Source: Actinacidiphila alni
GTDB taxonomy: Bacteria; Actinomycetota; Actinomycetes; Streptomycetales; Streptomycetaceae
Assembly (NCBI RefSeq): GCF_900112845.1
Contig: NZ_FONG01000018.1
Coordinates: forward strand, 62,001-126,000
Direction of reading: 5' to 3'
DNA: 64,000 bases
In this document: in pieces, positions 37,176-44,832 of the stretch
Position numbering within the stretch: position 1 is the stretch's first letter
How the letters are laid out: each line of letters opens with the position of its first letter
Translations under genes and position numbers: made by a program
Notes under the pieces: model-generated
The model's input: only the letters and a program-made list of their open reading frames with translations
What the model was told of the DNA's origin: nothing
Database searches by the model: none

Positions 37176-37208
37176 CTTTCACTGGCGTTCATCGTCCGTA
37201 CCCCATGG
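37176..37208 (+). promoter_or_regulatory. PHO-box-like direct repeats upstream of alkaline phosphatase
   Basis: Three consecutive 11-nt units: CTTTCACTGGC, GTTCATCGTCC and GTACCCCATGG. The first two resemble the Streptomyces PhoP repeat unit (G(G/T)TCAYYYR(G/C)G); the third is weak. It lies 50-90 nt upstream of the alkaline phosphatase start, where PhoP activation in phosphate starvation would be expected. Confidence 0.5.
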
Positions 37209-37264
37209 CTCCCTAAGGTCCAGGTGAAAGCTTGGCAAAACCTCATTGGGGAGCAAGAGTGGAC

Positions 37265-38557
37265 ATGCGCGTGCGTATGACGCGGAAGTGGGCGGCCCCG
37301 GCCGTGGCAGCGGCCGCCGCCGTCGTGGCGACCATGGTCGTCAACCCGACGCCCGGCGCCTCGGCGTCGGCCCCGCAGTCGGCCGCCAAGAGCAAGGCGC
37401 CGGCCGCGAAGAACGTCATCTTCATCAACGGCGACGGCATGGGCTCCGCCGCGCGCGAGGCGGCCCGGCTGCACCTGGCCGGCCTGTACGGCCAGCTCAC
37501 CATGGACAAGCTGGCCGCCTCCGGCCAGCTCACCACCACCCCCGACGACCCGAAGTCCGTCATCACCGACTCCGCCGCGGCCGCCACCGCCTGGGCGACC
37601 GGCGAGAAGACGTACAACGGCGCGATCAGCGTGGACGTGGACGGCAACAAGCTGGCCACCCTCGGCGCCCAGGCCAAGGCGAACGGCAAGGCCACCGGCC
37701 TGGTCACCACCGCCCAGGTCACCGACGCCTCCCCCGCCGCCTTCTTCGCCAACACCGCGAACCGGTCGGCGCAGGACGAGATCGCCCGCCAGTACATCGA
37801 GGTCAGCAAGCCCGATGTGATCCTGGGCGGCGGCGAGGACTGGTGGCTGCCCAAGGGCACCCCCGGCGCCTTCGCGGACAAGCCCGCCGAGGACACCTCA
37901 GAGGGCAGCGTCGGCACCAAGGGCAATCTGATCAACAAGGCGAAGAACAAGGGCTACACGTACGTCAACTCGGCCAAGCAGCTGGACAAGGCCAAGGGCT
38001 CCAAGCTGCTCGGCCTGTTCGCCAACGAGGAGATGTTCCAGCAGCGGCCCGAGGGCCAGGGCGACGTCTACAGCCCGGTGGTGGACCTGCCCACCATGAC
38101 CGACAAGGCGCTCAGCACCCTGTCGAAGAACAAGAAGGGCTTCTTCCTCATGGTCGAGGAGGAGGGCACCGACGAGTTCGCGCACTCCAACAACGGCGCC
38201 CGCGTGCTCCAGTCGATGCAGCAGCTGGAGAAGACCGTCGCGATCGCGCGCGCGTACGTCGCCACGCACCCCGACACGCTGCTGGTCGTCACCGGCGACC
38301 ACGAGACCGGCGGCCTGTCGGTCGAGGAGGCCACGGACACCGCCGACGAGTCCGGCGACGGCATCTCCAGGGAGGACGGTCCCTTCTCGATCCGGGGCAG
38401 CGACCGCACCTTCGTGATCGACTGGACGACGTCCGGTCACACCAGTGTCGACGTGCCGGTGACGGCGAGCGGCCCGCTGTCCGCGGAGTTCAGCGGCAAG
38501 CACCCGAACACGTACGTGCACGACGTGCTCGCGCGGATCCTGGCGCCGCGCGGCTGA
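37265..38557 (+). CDS. Secreted alkaline phosphatase
   Basis: A 430-residue exported phosphomonoesterase. The signal region MRVRMTRKWAAPAVAAAAAV leads to ASASA. The alkaline phosphatase metal/active-site motifs are present: NVIFINGDGMG near residue 50, the phosphorylated Ser in ITDSAAAATAW near residue 103, and VTGDHETGG near residue 345. The ATG at 37265 follows GGGGAG at 11 nt; the GTG two codons upstream is equally possible. PHO-box-like repeats upstream and the preceding nuclease suggest a phosphate-starvation module. Confidence 0.92.
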   Translation: MRVRMTRKWAAPAVAAAAAVVATMVVNPTPGASASAPQSAAKSKAPAAKNVIFINGDGMGSAAREAARLHLAGLYGQLTMDKLAASGQLTTTPDDPKSVITDSAAAATAWATGEKTYNGAISVDVDGNKLATLGAQAKANGKATGLVTTAQVTDASPAAFFANTANRSAQDEIARQYIEVSKPDVILGGGEDWWLPKGTPGAFADKPAEDTSEGSVGTKGNLINKAKNKGYTYVNSAKQLDKAKGSKLLGLFANEEMFQQRPEGQGDVYSPVVDLPTMTDKALSTLSKNKKGFFLMVEEEGTDEFAHSNNGARVLQSMQQLEKTVAIARAYVATHPDTLLVVTGDHETGGLSVEEATDTADESGDGISREDGPFSIRGSDRTFVIDWTTSGHTSVDVPVTASGPLSAEFSGKHPNTYVHDVLARILAPRG

Positions 38558-38576
38558 TCGCGCCCCCTTCGCGTAC

Positions 38577-38615
38577 GGCGGCGGGCCCGGGGGAACGTTT
38601 CCCGGGCCCGCCGCC
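38577..38615. terminator. Strong terminator after alkaline phosphatase
   Basis: Perfect 15-bp arms GGCGGCGGGCCCGGG (38577-38591) and CCCGGGCCCGCCGCC (38601-38615) with a 9-nt loop, followed by TTTCG. It lies 19 nt after the phosphatase stop. Confidence 0.85.
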
Positions 38616-38620
38616 TTTCG

Positions 38621-38692
38621 CGCTCCCACCCGATGTCGCGCTCCCACCCGATGTCGTGCTGCCATCCGATGTCGTGCTCCCATCCGCACCAC
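38621..38692 (+). repeat. 18-bp tandem repeat
   Basis: Four head-to-tail 18-nt units starting at 38621, 38639, 38657 and 38675. Units 1 and 2 are identical (CGCTCCCACCCGATGTCG), unit 3 differs at three positions, and unit 4 is degenerate in its second half. It is non-coding, between the phosphatase terminator and the GH16 promoter. Confidence 0.85.
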
Positions 38693-38770
38693 ACGTCACC
38701 ACCTGTCACCTGCGTTTCCTGCTCCACGCCTTGACGCACCGATGAGCGGGTTATAGACAATTCCCTGCCG

Positions 38771-38784
38771 AGAGAGCGCTCTCA
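38771..38784. promoter_or_regulatory. LacI-family-type operator upstream of GH16 gene
   Basis: Palindrome AGAGAGCGCTCTCA with the perfect core GAGAGCGCTCTC (38772-38783), 40 nt before the GH16 start. It resembles the GAGCGCTC-centred operators of LacI-family repressors of polysaccharide utilisation (for example the CebR site in Streptomyces). No LacI gene is in the window. Confidence 0.6.
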
Positions 38785-38823
38785 CAGCCCCCCACAACGC
38801 TTCATCGGGACAGGAGACTTCGC

Positions 38824-40242
38824 ATGTCCACCGGACACGCACCACAGCACCGCACGCGGCGCCCCCGCGCACGGCTCGCCCTCGCCGCGCTGGCCGTCGG
38901 CGCGCTGAGCCTGGCGGGCCTGACGGCGCTGGCGAGCCCCGGAGGCGCGGCCACCCCCACGGCCGCCGCCGGTCAGAAGGCCGCCGCACCGAAAGCAGCG
39001 GCGCCGAGCGCCGTACCCGCCCCGCCGTCCGGCTTCACCACCACCTGGAGCGACGACTTCAACGGCGCCTCGGGCAGCGGTGTCAACACCGGCGACTGGA
39101 AGTACGACACCGGCCCCGGCAGCAGCTTCGGCACCGGTGAGATCGAGACCATGACCAACAGCACGGCCAACGTCTTCCAGGACGGCAACGGCCATCTGGT
39201 GCTGAAAGCCCTGCACTCGGGCAGCGACCCGCGCGCGGGCTGGACGTCGGGCCGGATCGAGACGCAGTCCTCGTCCTTCGGGGCGCCGCCCGGCGGCGTG
39301 GTGATGATGCAGTCCTCGATCCAGCAGCCGAACCTCACCACGGCCAACGGCGCCGGCTACTGGCCCGCGTTCTGGATGCTCGGCTCGACGCTGCGCACCG
39401 GCACCACCTGGCCGACCTCCGGCGAGGTGGACATCCTGGAGGACATCAACGCCCGCAGCTCGGTCTTCGGCACGCTGCACTGCGGCACCAACCCCGGCGG
39501 GCCGTGCAACGAGTCCACCGGCATCGGCAGCGGCGAACGCGCCTGCTCCGGCTGCCAGACCGGCTACCACACCTACGCCGTGCAGATCGACCGCTCGGTC
39601 TCGCCCGAGCAGATCCGCTGGTATCTCGACGGGAACAACTACTTCACCGTCAACTCCACGCAGGTGCCCGCCGACACCTGGACCGCGGCCGTCGACCACC
39701 CGTTCTTCATCATCTACGACCTCGCCATGGGCGGCGGCTTCCCCGACGCCTTCGGCGGCGGCCCCAACGCGGCCACCGTCAGCGGCGGCCAGATGAACAT
39801 CGACTACGTGGCCGTCTACAACAAGGGCCCGGGCAGCACCACTCCGCCGTCCAACGGCGCCGACCTGGCGCTGAACAAGACCGCGACCGCCTCCTCCACC
39901 GAGAACGCCGGCACCCCGGCCTCGGCCGCCGTCGACGGCAGCTCCACCACCCGCTGGTCCAGCGCCTTCAGCGACCCGCAGTGGCTGCGCGTCGACCTCG
40001 GCGCCTCGCACGCGATCAAGCAGGTCAAGCTCAACTGGGAGGCCGCGTACGCCAAGGCGTTCCAGATCCAGGTGTCCAACGACGGCACCAACTGGACCAC
40101 TTGCTACAGCACCACCAACGGCACCGGCGGCGTCCAGACGATCCCGGTCACGTGCACCGGCCGCTACGTCCGCGTCTACGGCACCCAGCGCGCCACCCCG
40201 TACGGCTACTCGCTCTGGGACGTCCAGGTCTTCGGCAGCTGA
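38824..40242 (+). CDS. Secreted GH16 glycoside hydrolase with CBM32 (F5/8 type C) domain
   Basis: A 472-residue exported enzyme. The signal peptide (RARLALAALAVGALSLAGLTALA) is followed by an Ala/Pro-rich stretch, then a GH16 domain with the catalytic signature GEVDILEDIN (Glu201 and Glu206), and a C-terminal discoidin-like carbohydrate-binding module from about residue 343 (NKTATASSTENAGTPASAAV, WLRVDLG, YGYSLWDVQVFG). Likely substrates are beta-1,3- or mixed-linked glucans; galactans cannot be excluded. The palindrome upstream suggests sugar-responsive repression. Confidence 0.92.
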   Translation: MSTGHAPQHRTRRPRARLALAALAVGALSLAGLTALASPGGAATPTAAAGQKAAAPKAAAPSAVPAPPSGFTTTWSDDFNGASGSGVNTGDWKYDTGPGSSFGTGEIETMTNSTANVFQDGNGHLVLKALHSGSDPRAGWTSGRIETQSSSFGAPPGGVVMMQSSIQQPNLTTANGAGYWPAFWMLGSTLRTGTTWPTSGEVDILEDINARSSVFGTLHCGTNPGGPCNESTGIGSGERACSGCQTGYHTYAVQIDRSVSPEQIRWYLDGNNYFTVNSTQVPADTWTAAVDHPFFIIYDLAMGGGFPDAFGGGPNAATVSGGQMNIDYVAVYNKGPGSTTPPSNGADLALNKTATASSTENAGTPASAAVDGSSTTRWSSAFSDPQWLRVDLGASHAIKQVKLNWEAAYAKAFQIQVSNDGTNWTTCYSTTNGTGGVQTIPVTCTGRYVRVYGTQRATPYGYSLWDVQVFGS

Positions 40243-40293
40243 CCCCGGCCGGCCCTTTCGGTCCACTTCCCAGCGCCTCCCCGCGCACGCCGA

Positions 40294-40331
40294 CGGGCGG
40301 TCCGGACGTCTCCCCACGTCCGGCCCGCCCG
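40294..40331. terminator. Bidirectional terminator between GH16 and T7SS-cassette genes
   Basis: Arms CGGGCGGTCCGGACGT (40294-40309) and ACGTCCGGCCCGCCCG (40316-40331) pair with one mismatch around a 6-nt loop. It lies between converging genes ending at 40242 (plus) and 40338 (minus). Confidence 0.75.
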
Positions 40332-40337
40332 CTCGCG

Positions 40338-40991
40338 TCACCCGGCGAAGCGGAAGGTGCCCGTGACGGCGTCGAAGATGTCGTGGAACGCCTCGGCGAG
40401 GTCCAGTACGGGGCTGGCGCCGGAGACCAGCACGATCTCCTCGCTCCTGCCGGGGATCGGGATGTACGTCTGGGTGAGCGCCATCCGTACGGTCCGGGTG
40501 TCGCCGCGTTCCACGGGCACGTCCTCCACGCCGACCGTGCGCGCGCACAGGCCGACGCCGGGGATCTCGACGGTGCTCACCTTCCGCCAGGCGTCGCCCT
40601 CGCGCCGAGGTGTGATCGTCTTGAGCGACTGGGCGATCGCCTGCGGGTCGGTGCTGAGCGCGGCGCCCTGCGCGTCGGTGGCTCCGACCACGGTGACGGT
40701 GACCATCGCGGTCAGCGGCACGCCCTCGAAATTCTCGGCCATGCAGCCGCAGTAGAGCGCGCCCGCGTCGTGCGCGTCCCGCGCCATCCTGCGCAGCAGC
40801 GCGACCAGGTCCTTGCGGTACGGCGCCAGCTCCGGCACCGCCCGCACCCGTGCGTCGATCAGCGCGCGGATCGTCTCGTCGCGGCCCTCCGGCCGTACGT
40901 CGAACTCCCACCATGTCTCGGGCACGGCCAGGGACACCCCGACCGGCGGCGCGGTCGCGGCGCCGGCCACGGTCCGCGGACTCTCGCTCAT
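40338..40991 (-). CDS. Hypothetical protein of the WXG100/toxin cassette
   Basis: A 217-residue protein without signal peptide or membrane segment. Visible features are a beta-rich composition and a pair CGCM near residue 80. I do not recognise a family. It follows the WXG100-like gene by 27 nt on the same strand, and I infer it may be an accessory or chaperone-like protein (an EspG-like role is conceivable but unproven) for export of the cassette's toxin. Last gene of the cassette. Confidence 0.65.
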   Translation of the reverse strand: MSESPRTVAGAATAPPVGVSLAVPETWWEFDVRPEGRDETIRALIDARVRAVPELAPYRKDLVALLRRMARDAHDAGALYCGCMAENFEGVPLTAMVTVTVVGATDAQGAALSTDPQAIAQSLKTITPRREGDAWRKVSTVEIPGVGLCARTVGVEDVPVERGDTRTVRMALTQTYIPIPGRSEEIVLVSGASPVLDLAEAFHDIFDAVTGTFRFAG

Positions 40992-41018
40992 CTCGCCGTC
41001 CTCCTCCCTGCTGCTGCG

Positions 41019-41351
41019 CTACTGCGCGCCGTGCGGCGCGGGCTGCTTCGGGTCGCCCTTGGCGGAATCGGCGAGCTGCTTGGCCAGGTCGTCGTCCACC
41101 TTGCGGATCTCCCGCACCACGGTGGTCGCCATCTTCTCCAGCCCGCTGAGCTGCTTGTGGATGTCGCCCCTGCCGTCCTTCCAATTGTGCTGGAAGTGAT
41201 CGAGCGCGTCGGCGACGCTGCCGTCCCCCATGTCCTCCTCGAACGCCCCGAAGGTCGCCTTCGTGTCGTCCAGCCGCTTGGTGATCGACCCGAGCATCGT
41301 CGCGAAGTCCTCCAGCAGATCCAGCGGTATCGCGAGCCGGTCCTCACTCAT
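41019..41351 (-). CDS. WXG100-like small protein
   Basis: A 110-residue helical protein with the central NWKDGRGDI where WXG100 proteins have their W-x-G turn (here W-K-D-G), flanked by two long amphipathic helices, and a Pro-rich C-terminus. The size and helix-turn-helix layout fit ESX/type VII secretion partners. The ATG overlaps the stop of the upstream gene (ATGA). It may form a complex with the N-terminal helical domain of the toxin at 42104-43690. No ESX secretion machinery gene (EccC) is in the window. Confidence 0.7.
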   Translation of the reverse strand: MSEDRLAIPLDLLEDFATMLGSITKRLDDTKATFGAFEEDMGDGSVADALDHFQHNWKDGRGDIHKQLSGLEKMATTVVREIRKVDDDLAKQLADSAKGDPKQPAPHGAQ

Positions 41352-42061
41352 ACGCCGTCCTCCTCCCAGTCCAGGCTGCGGGAGCGGTAGGTGTAGCCGC
41401 CGAGGAATTCGACCAGGTCCACGGGGAGCGGCTGAACGCATTCCACGGAGTAGTCGAGAAAGAATTTCGGCGGCAGTGCGCTGTATTCGTAGAAGGTGTA
41501 CTCCGGATCGAGCCGGTCGAGCACCTCCTGGTAGAGGTCGCGGACCTCGAGGAAGTCCAGCAGCGTGGGCAGCGACCAGTCACCGACGGATTCCCCGGGG
41601 TCACGCGGCAGCCGTGTCGGACCCGTCTCGACGGACTTGCGCAGCACCCCGTCCGCGGTCAGCGTCCGCACCTCCGCCGCCGAGAGGAAATGCCAGGGGC
41701 CGCTCTTCTCGACGAAGACCCAGTCGTCCGTGTTGACGTGCCGGAACAGGGCGCCGGACGGTCCGGAGTACACCGGCTCGGTGAACGCCATCCCGGGCCG
41801 CCGGTGCCGCAGCACCTTGCCGTCGACCTCGGCCTCGATGTCGTGGTCGCCCTGGGTGAGCATCAACAGCGCGTCCTCGCGGAAGGCGTGCCGGTGCGGC
41901 GAAGCGCGCAGGCAGGAGTGGTGGAACGCGCCTTCGAGGAAAGCCTCGTCCGGCACCCACGACGCCCGCAGCATCCGATAGCTCTTCAGCAGCGTCGTCC
42001 AGCCCGGCACCTGGAGGACATAACGTCCGCAGAACAGGCAGGCGTTGAATGCGGTCAGCAC
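41348..42061 (-). CDS. Hypothetical protein, candidate immunity protein
   Basis: A 237-residue cytoplasmic-looking protein with CLFCGRY near the N-terminus and many aromatic residues (DPEYTFYEYSALPPKFFLDY). I do not recognise a family. It is placed directly 3' of the polymorphic toxin (42 nt gap) and overlaps the WXG100-like gene by 4 nt, so an immunity role is inferred from position alone. The base composition is less GC-rich than that of the surrounding core genes. Confidence 0.65.
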   Translation of the reverse strand: MLTAFNACLFCGRYVLQVPGWTTLLKSYRMLRASWVPDEAFLEGAFHHSCLRASPHRHAFREDALLMLTQGDHDIEAEVDGKVLRHRRPGMAFTEPVYSGPSGALFRHVNTDDWVFVEKSGPWHFLSAAEVRTLTADGVLRKSVETGPTRLPRDPGESVGDWSLPTLLDFLEVRDLYQEVLDRLDPEYTFYEYSALPPKFFLDYSVECVQPLPVDLVEFLGGYTYRSRSLDWEEDGV

Positions 42062-42103
42062 GCCCGAATCCTCCGTACTCTCACCACTGTTGATTCCGGC
42101 CGA

Positions 42104-43690
42104 CTATACATGAGGCACTCTCACCACGTAGCCGCGGTCATTCATCGGGCCGCCCGGCGGATATTCACCCTGCGGCACGTCACGAATTCCATTGTGGTCG
42201 AAGAACGTCACATTTCCGTCGCGGCTGACAACGGCTTCCAGATGCTTGCTCGCCTTGTTGTCGAGGTCGAACTGCATGCTGTTCCGCATTCCCTGAGCGC
42301 GCTCGATGTCGGTCGGCGGCCCGGGTATGCGGTCCTCCGGGTGGGTGTGGACGGTGAATTTGTAGCCCTTGCCGCGCAGGTCCTTGGGAATGGAGCTGCC
42401 GACGTCCGTGCCCCGGAAGAGCCGCAGTTCGCCGGTCGGGCTCTGGACAATGGCGTGCTCCACGCCGGCGAATTTCTGGAGTTCGGCCAGGTGCTTCACA
42501 TTCACTTCGCCGGGCCGGATCTCGATGTGGCCGTCCTGGAGCGCCTTCACCAACTGCTTGGCCTTCGGCGACAGGTCCCGGAAGGGGATGGTGCCGCCGG
42601 GCAGCCGGTCGCCGCCCTTGAAGGCGACGGTGATCGCCCGCAGCCCCTCCCCGCCGTCCCGGATCAGCGTCGCCATGTTCTTCAGCGCGCCCTTGGCCGA
42701 GCCCAGCGCGTGGGCGCCGATCTTCAGGAGGCCGCCGGCTTTGTAGAGTTCGGCGAGCTTGCCCAGGGACGTGATGCCCTTGGTCATCGGGATGCAGTCG
42801 AGGGCGGCGAAGAGCACGTCCCACAGGCTCGCCTTGCCCTGGATGTATTTCATGACCGTGTCGGCGAGCACCACCATCGCCGCCGCGACGACCAGCCACG
42901 CCAGCGGGCCGCCGATGATCATCACGACGATGCCGAGGATCGCCACGATCCACTTGCATACCGTGACGATCTCGTCCCAGTGGTCGGCGACCCAGTGCAC
43001 CGCCTTCTGCCACCAATGGCGGTTGTGGATACCGGCGTCCGACGCCTCGTGCAGCTTCGCGACCGTCCGCCGGGCCGCGTCCTCCCGCATCCCGCGCGCC
43101 TGCTCCGCCAGCCGCTTCGCCGCGTCCAGCGCCGACTGGGCGCTGCCGACGGCCTGTTGGGCGTGCTGCTTCTGCGCCTTGGCCGCCGCGGCGTCCCGCG
43201 TGGCCTGCCGCACCTGGTCCGAGTCCGGCGGCGGCACGTCCTTGCCCGGGTTCTTCGCCGGATCGTAGGAGTCGGCCTTCGCCGTCGCGGTGTGCACCCA
43301 GTCGTCGGCGCCGTGCAACTGCTGCTGCGCCGACGACAGTTGGGAGTGCGCCGTCCGCCCGTCGGCCAGTGCCTTGTCCGCCTGATACTGCGCGTGTTCC
43401 AGGTCGGGCCAGTACGCCTCCAGGGCGTCCGCCGCGATCCGGTACGACGTGTGCAGCTTCGTCAGATTCTTCGGCGTCGACCCGAACTCGTCCCGGAAGG
43501 CGTCCGCCGACAGCCCCGCCCAGGACAGGATCGCCTCCTCCGACTGCATGCCGTTCACCAGCCGCAGCGCGCCCTCGACATCGTCGGCGAATTCGTGCAG
43601 TTGCCGCGAGAGCGTCTTCACCCGCGTCGGATCGCCCGGTGTCGGATCGCGATCCATGTCCAGGACATACCAGTCACTCGGACGACCCAT
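42104..43690 (-). CDS. T7SS-type polymorphic toxin with JAMM-like C-terminal domain
   Basis: A 528-residue protein. The N-terminal ~230 residues are helical with WAGLSADAFRDEF, typical of putative type VII-secreted toxins; then a strongly hydrophobic segment (CKWIVAILGIVVMIIGGPLA, followed by LVVAAAMVVLA), and a C-terminal ~150-residue domain. That domain carries FTVHTHPEDRIPGPPTD, with His448, His450 and Asp461 in JAMM/MPN spacing (HxH-x7-x-x-x-D), but the usual Ser is Pro458. This suggests a metalloprotease/deubiquitinase-like toxin fold or a diverged relative. Flanked by candidate immunity genes on both sides. Confidence 0.75.
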   Translation of the reverse strand: MGRPSDWYVLDMDRDPTPGDPTRVKTLSRQLHEFADDVEGALRLVNGMQSEEAILSWAGLSADAFRDEFGSTPKNLTKLHTSYRIAADALEAYWPDLEHAQYQADKALADGRTAHSQLSSAQQQLHGADDWVHTATAKADSYDPAKNPGKDVPPPDSDQVRQATRDAAAAKAQKQHAQQAVGSAQSALDAAKRLAEQARGMREDAARRTVAKLHEASDAGIHNRHWWQKAVHWVADHWDEIVTVCKWIVAILGIVVMIIGGPLAWLVVAAAMVVLADTVMKYIQGKASLWDVLFAALDCIPMTKGITSLGKLAELYKAGGLLKIGAHALGSAKGALKNMATLIRDGGEGLRAITVAFKGGDRLPGGTIPFRDLSPKAKQLVKALQDGHIEIRPGEVNVKHLAELQKFAGVEHAIVQSPTGELRLFRGTDVGSSIPKDLRGKGYKFTVHTHPEDRIPGPPTDIERAQGMRNSMQFDLDNKASKHLEAVVSRDGNVTFFDHNGIRDVPQGEYPPGGPMNDRGYVVRVPHV

Positions 43691-43820
43691 GCGTCAATTC
43701 CCCCGTCGGCGCGTGGCGTTCAGCAGTTGATCAGATACTCGAACGCCCCACGCTACCCGACGGGCCCCCGTTCGGAGAAACGTCTTTGCGCTGGCCAGGG
43801 GCCCAGCGAAGGCGCATCGC

Positions 43821-44240
43821 CTACCGGGCGCCGCCGCCGTCCGTGCGGAAGCCGAGGCAAGGGAGGACTTCGTCGGCGAGCTCGACGAGCCGCGCGTCCG
43901 GAACGGCGGGGACGGTGTGGTCGAGGCGTCGTACGTGATCGGTGAAGTCGGAGGGGAGCAGGACGCCGTAGTTCCGTACGTAGTGGGCGAGATCGACGCG
44001 CCACACCCAGACGCCGTCCGTCTGGAGGGACGCCGCGCCGAGGATCCGTCGCCCCCCGGTGACGACATCCCGCTCCGCACCCATCGTGTCGAAGATCTCG
44101 TGCCCGTTCTTCAAATAGGCCGCGATCTTCCCGGAGTCCTCAGCAGGGGTGTCGGGAATCGACTCCAGAAGGCGTCCCGCCGAGACGCCCTCCGGCGCGC
44201 CGGGGAAGAGCTCCTCGAAGAATCCCAGTGGCTTCAGCAT
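43821..44240 (-). CDS. Hypothetical protein, candidate immunity protein
   Basis: A 139-residue soluble protein starting MLKPLGFFEELFPGAPEGVS. The central segment GHEIFDTMGAERDVVTGGRR, then LQTDGVWVWRVDLAHYVRNY, resembles a family of small Streptomyces proteins found near T7SS or RHS toxins. No enzymatic motif. It lies 5' of the toxin gene on the same strand, with a 130-nt gap. A GTG four codons upstream (44252) is an alternative start. An immunity role is inferred from context only. Confidence 0.65.
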   Translation of the reverse strand: MLKPLGFFEELFPGAPEGVSAGRLLESIPDTPAEDSGKIAAYLKNGHEIFDTMGAERDVVTGGRRILGAASLQTDGVWVWRVDLAHYVRNYGVLLPSDFTDHVRRLDHTVPAVPDARLVELADEVLPCLGFRTDGGGAR

Positions 44241-44361
44241 GTCCGTCCTCACGGCCGACGGCAGGTCGCTTCCCTCGGAAGGCTCGGGGGCGTGAAGGTA
44301 TCACCGCGCCCGGGGTGCCGGGGGCCCGGGGCCGGGCGGACGGGCGGACGGGCCGTTCGGC

Positions 44362-44832
44362 TCACGCCGCCGCCACGACCGCTTCGCGGCCCAGACGCGG
44401 CGCCGTGGTGGGGCGGGTCGGGCGGAAGACGATCAGGCGGAGAAGCAGGAAGCGGCCGAGGCCGGCGAGGGCGGAGGCGGTGAGGTAGACGGTCTGCTGG
44501 GCGAGGGCGCCGGGGTGGGGGTGGGCGGCGGCGAAGCCGAGCAGCGCGCCGGTGGTGAACAGGTACGAGATCAGCACCGTGAGCCCGGAGGCCGCGTGGT
44601 CGCTCCAGCCGGCGCCGCCGCGGCCGAAGGTGAAGCGGCCGTGCAGTTCGGTGGCCAGCAGCGTGGAGCCGACGGTGACGACGGCGTTCGCGGCGGCCAG
44701 CGGCACCCTGTCGCCGACCAGCAGCAGCACACCGCTGGCCAGCAGGGTCACCCCGCCGCCGCAGAGCACGAACCGCAGGAAGGAGGTGAACGGGGCCACC
44801 TGGCCGGTGCGTGCCGTCGTCGTGGCGGCCAT
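44362..44832 (-). CDS. GtrA family membrane protein
   Basis: A 156-residue protein with four hydrophobic helices: FVLCGGGVTLLASGVLLLV, NAVVTVGSTLLATEL, GLTVLISYLFTTGALLGF and VYLTASALAGLGRFLLL. The segment ATELHGRFTFGR resembles the GtrA loop NFxxxRxWvF. GtrA proteins are thought to flip or help transfer polyprenyl-linked sugars across the membrane. The ATG at 44832 follows CCGAGGAGTTGACG. Confidence 0.82.
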   Translation of the reverse strand: MAATTTARTGQVAPFTSFLRFVLCGGGVTLLASGVLLLVGDRVPLAAANAVVTVGSTLLATELHGRFTFGRGGAGWSDHAASGLTVLISYLFTTGALLGFAAAHPHPGALAQQTVYLTASALAGLGRFLLLRLIVFRPTRPTTAPRLGREAVVAAA

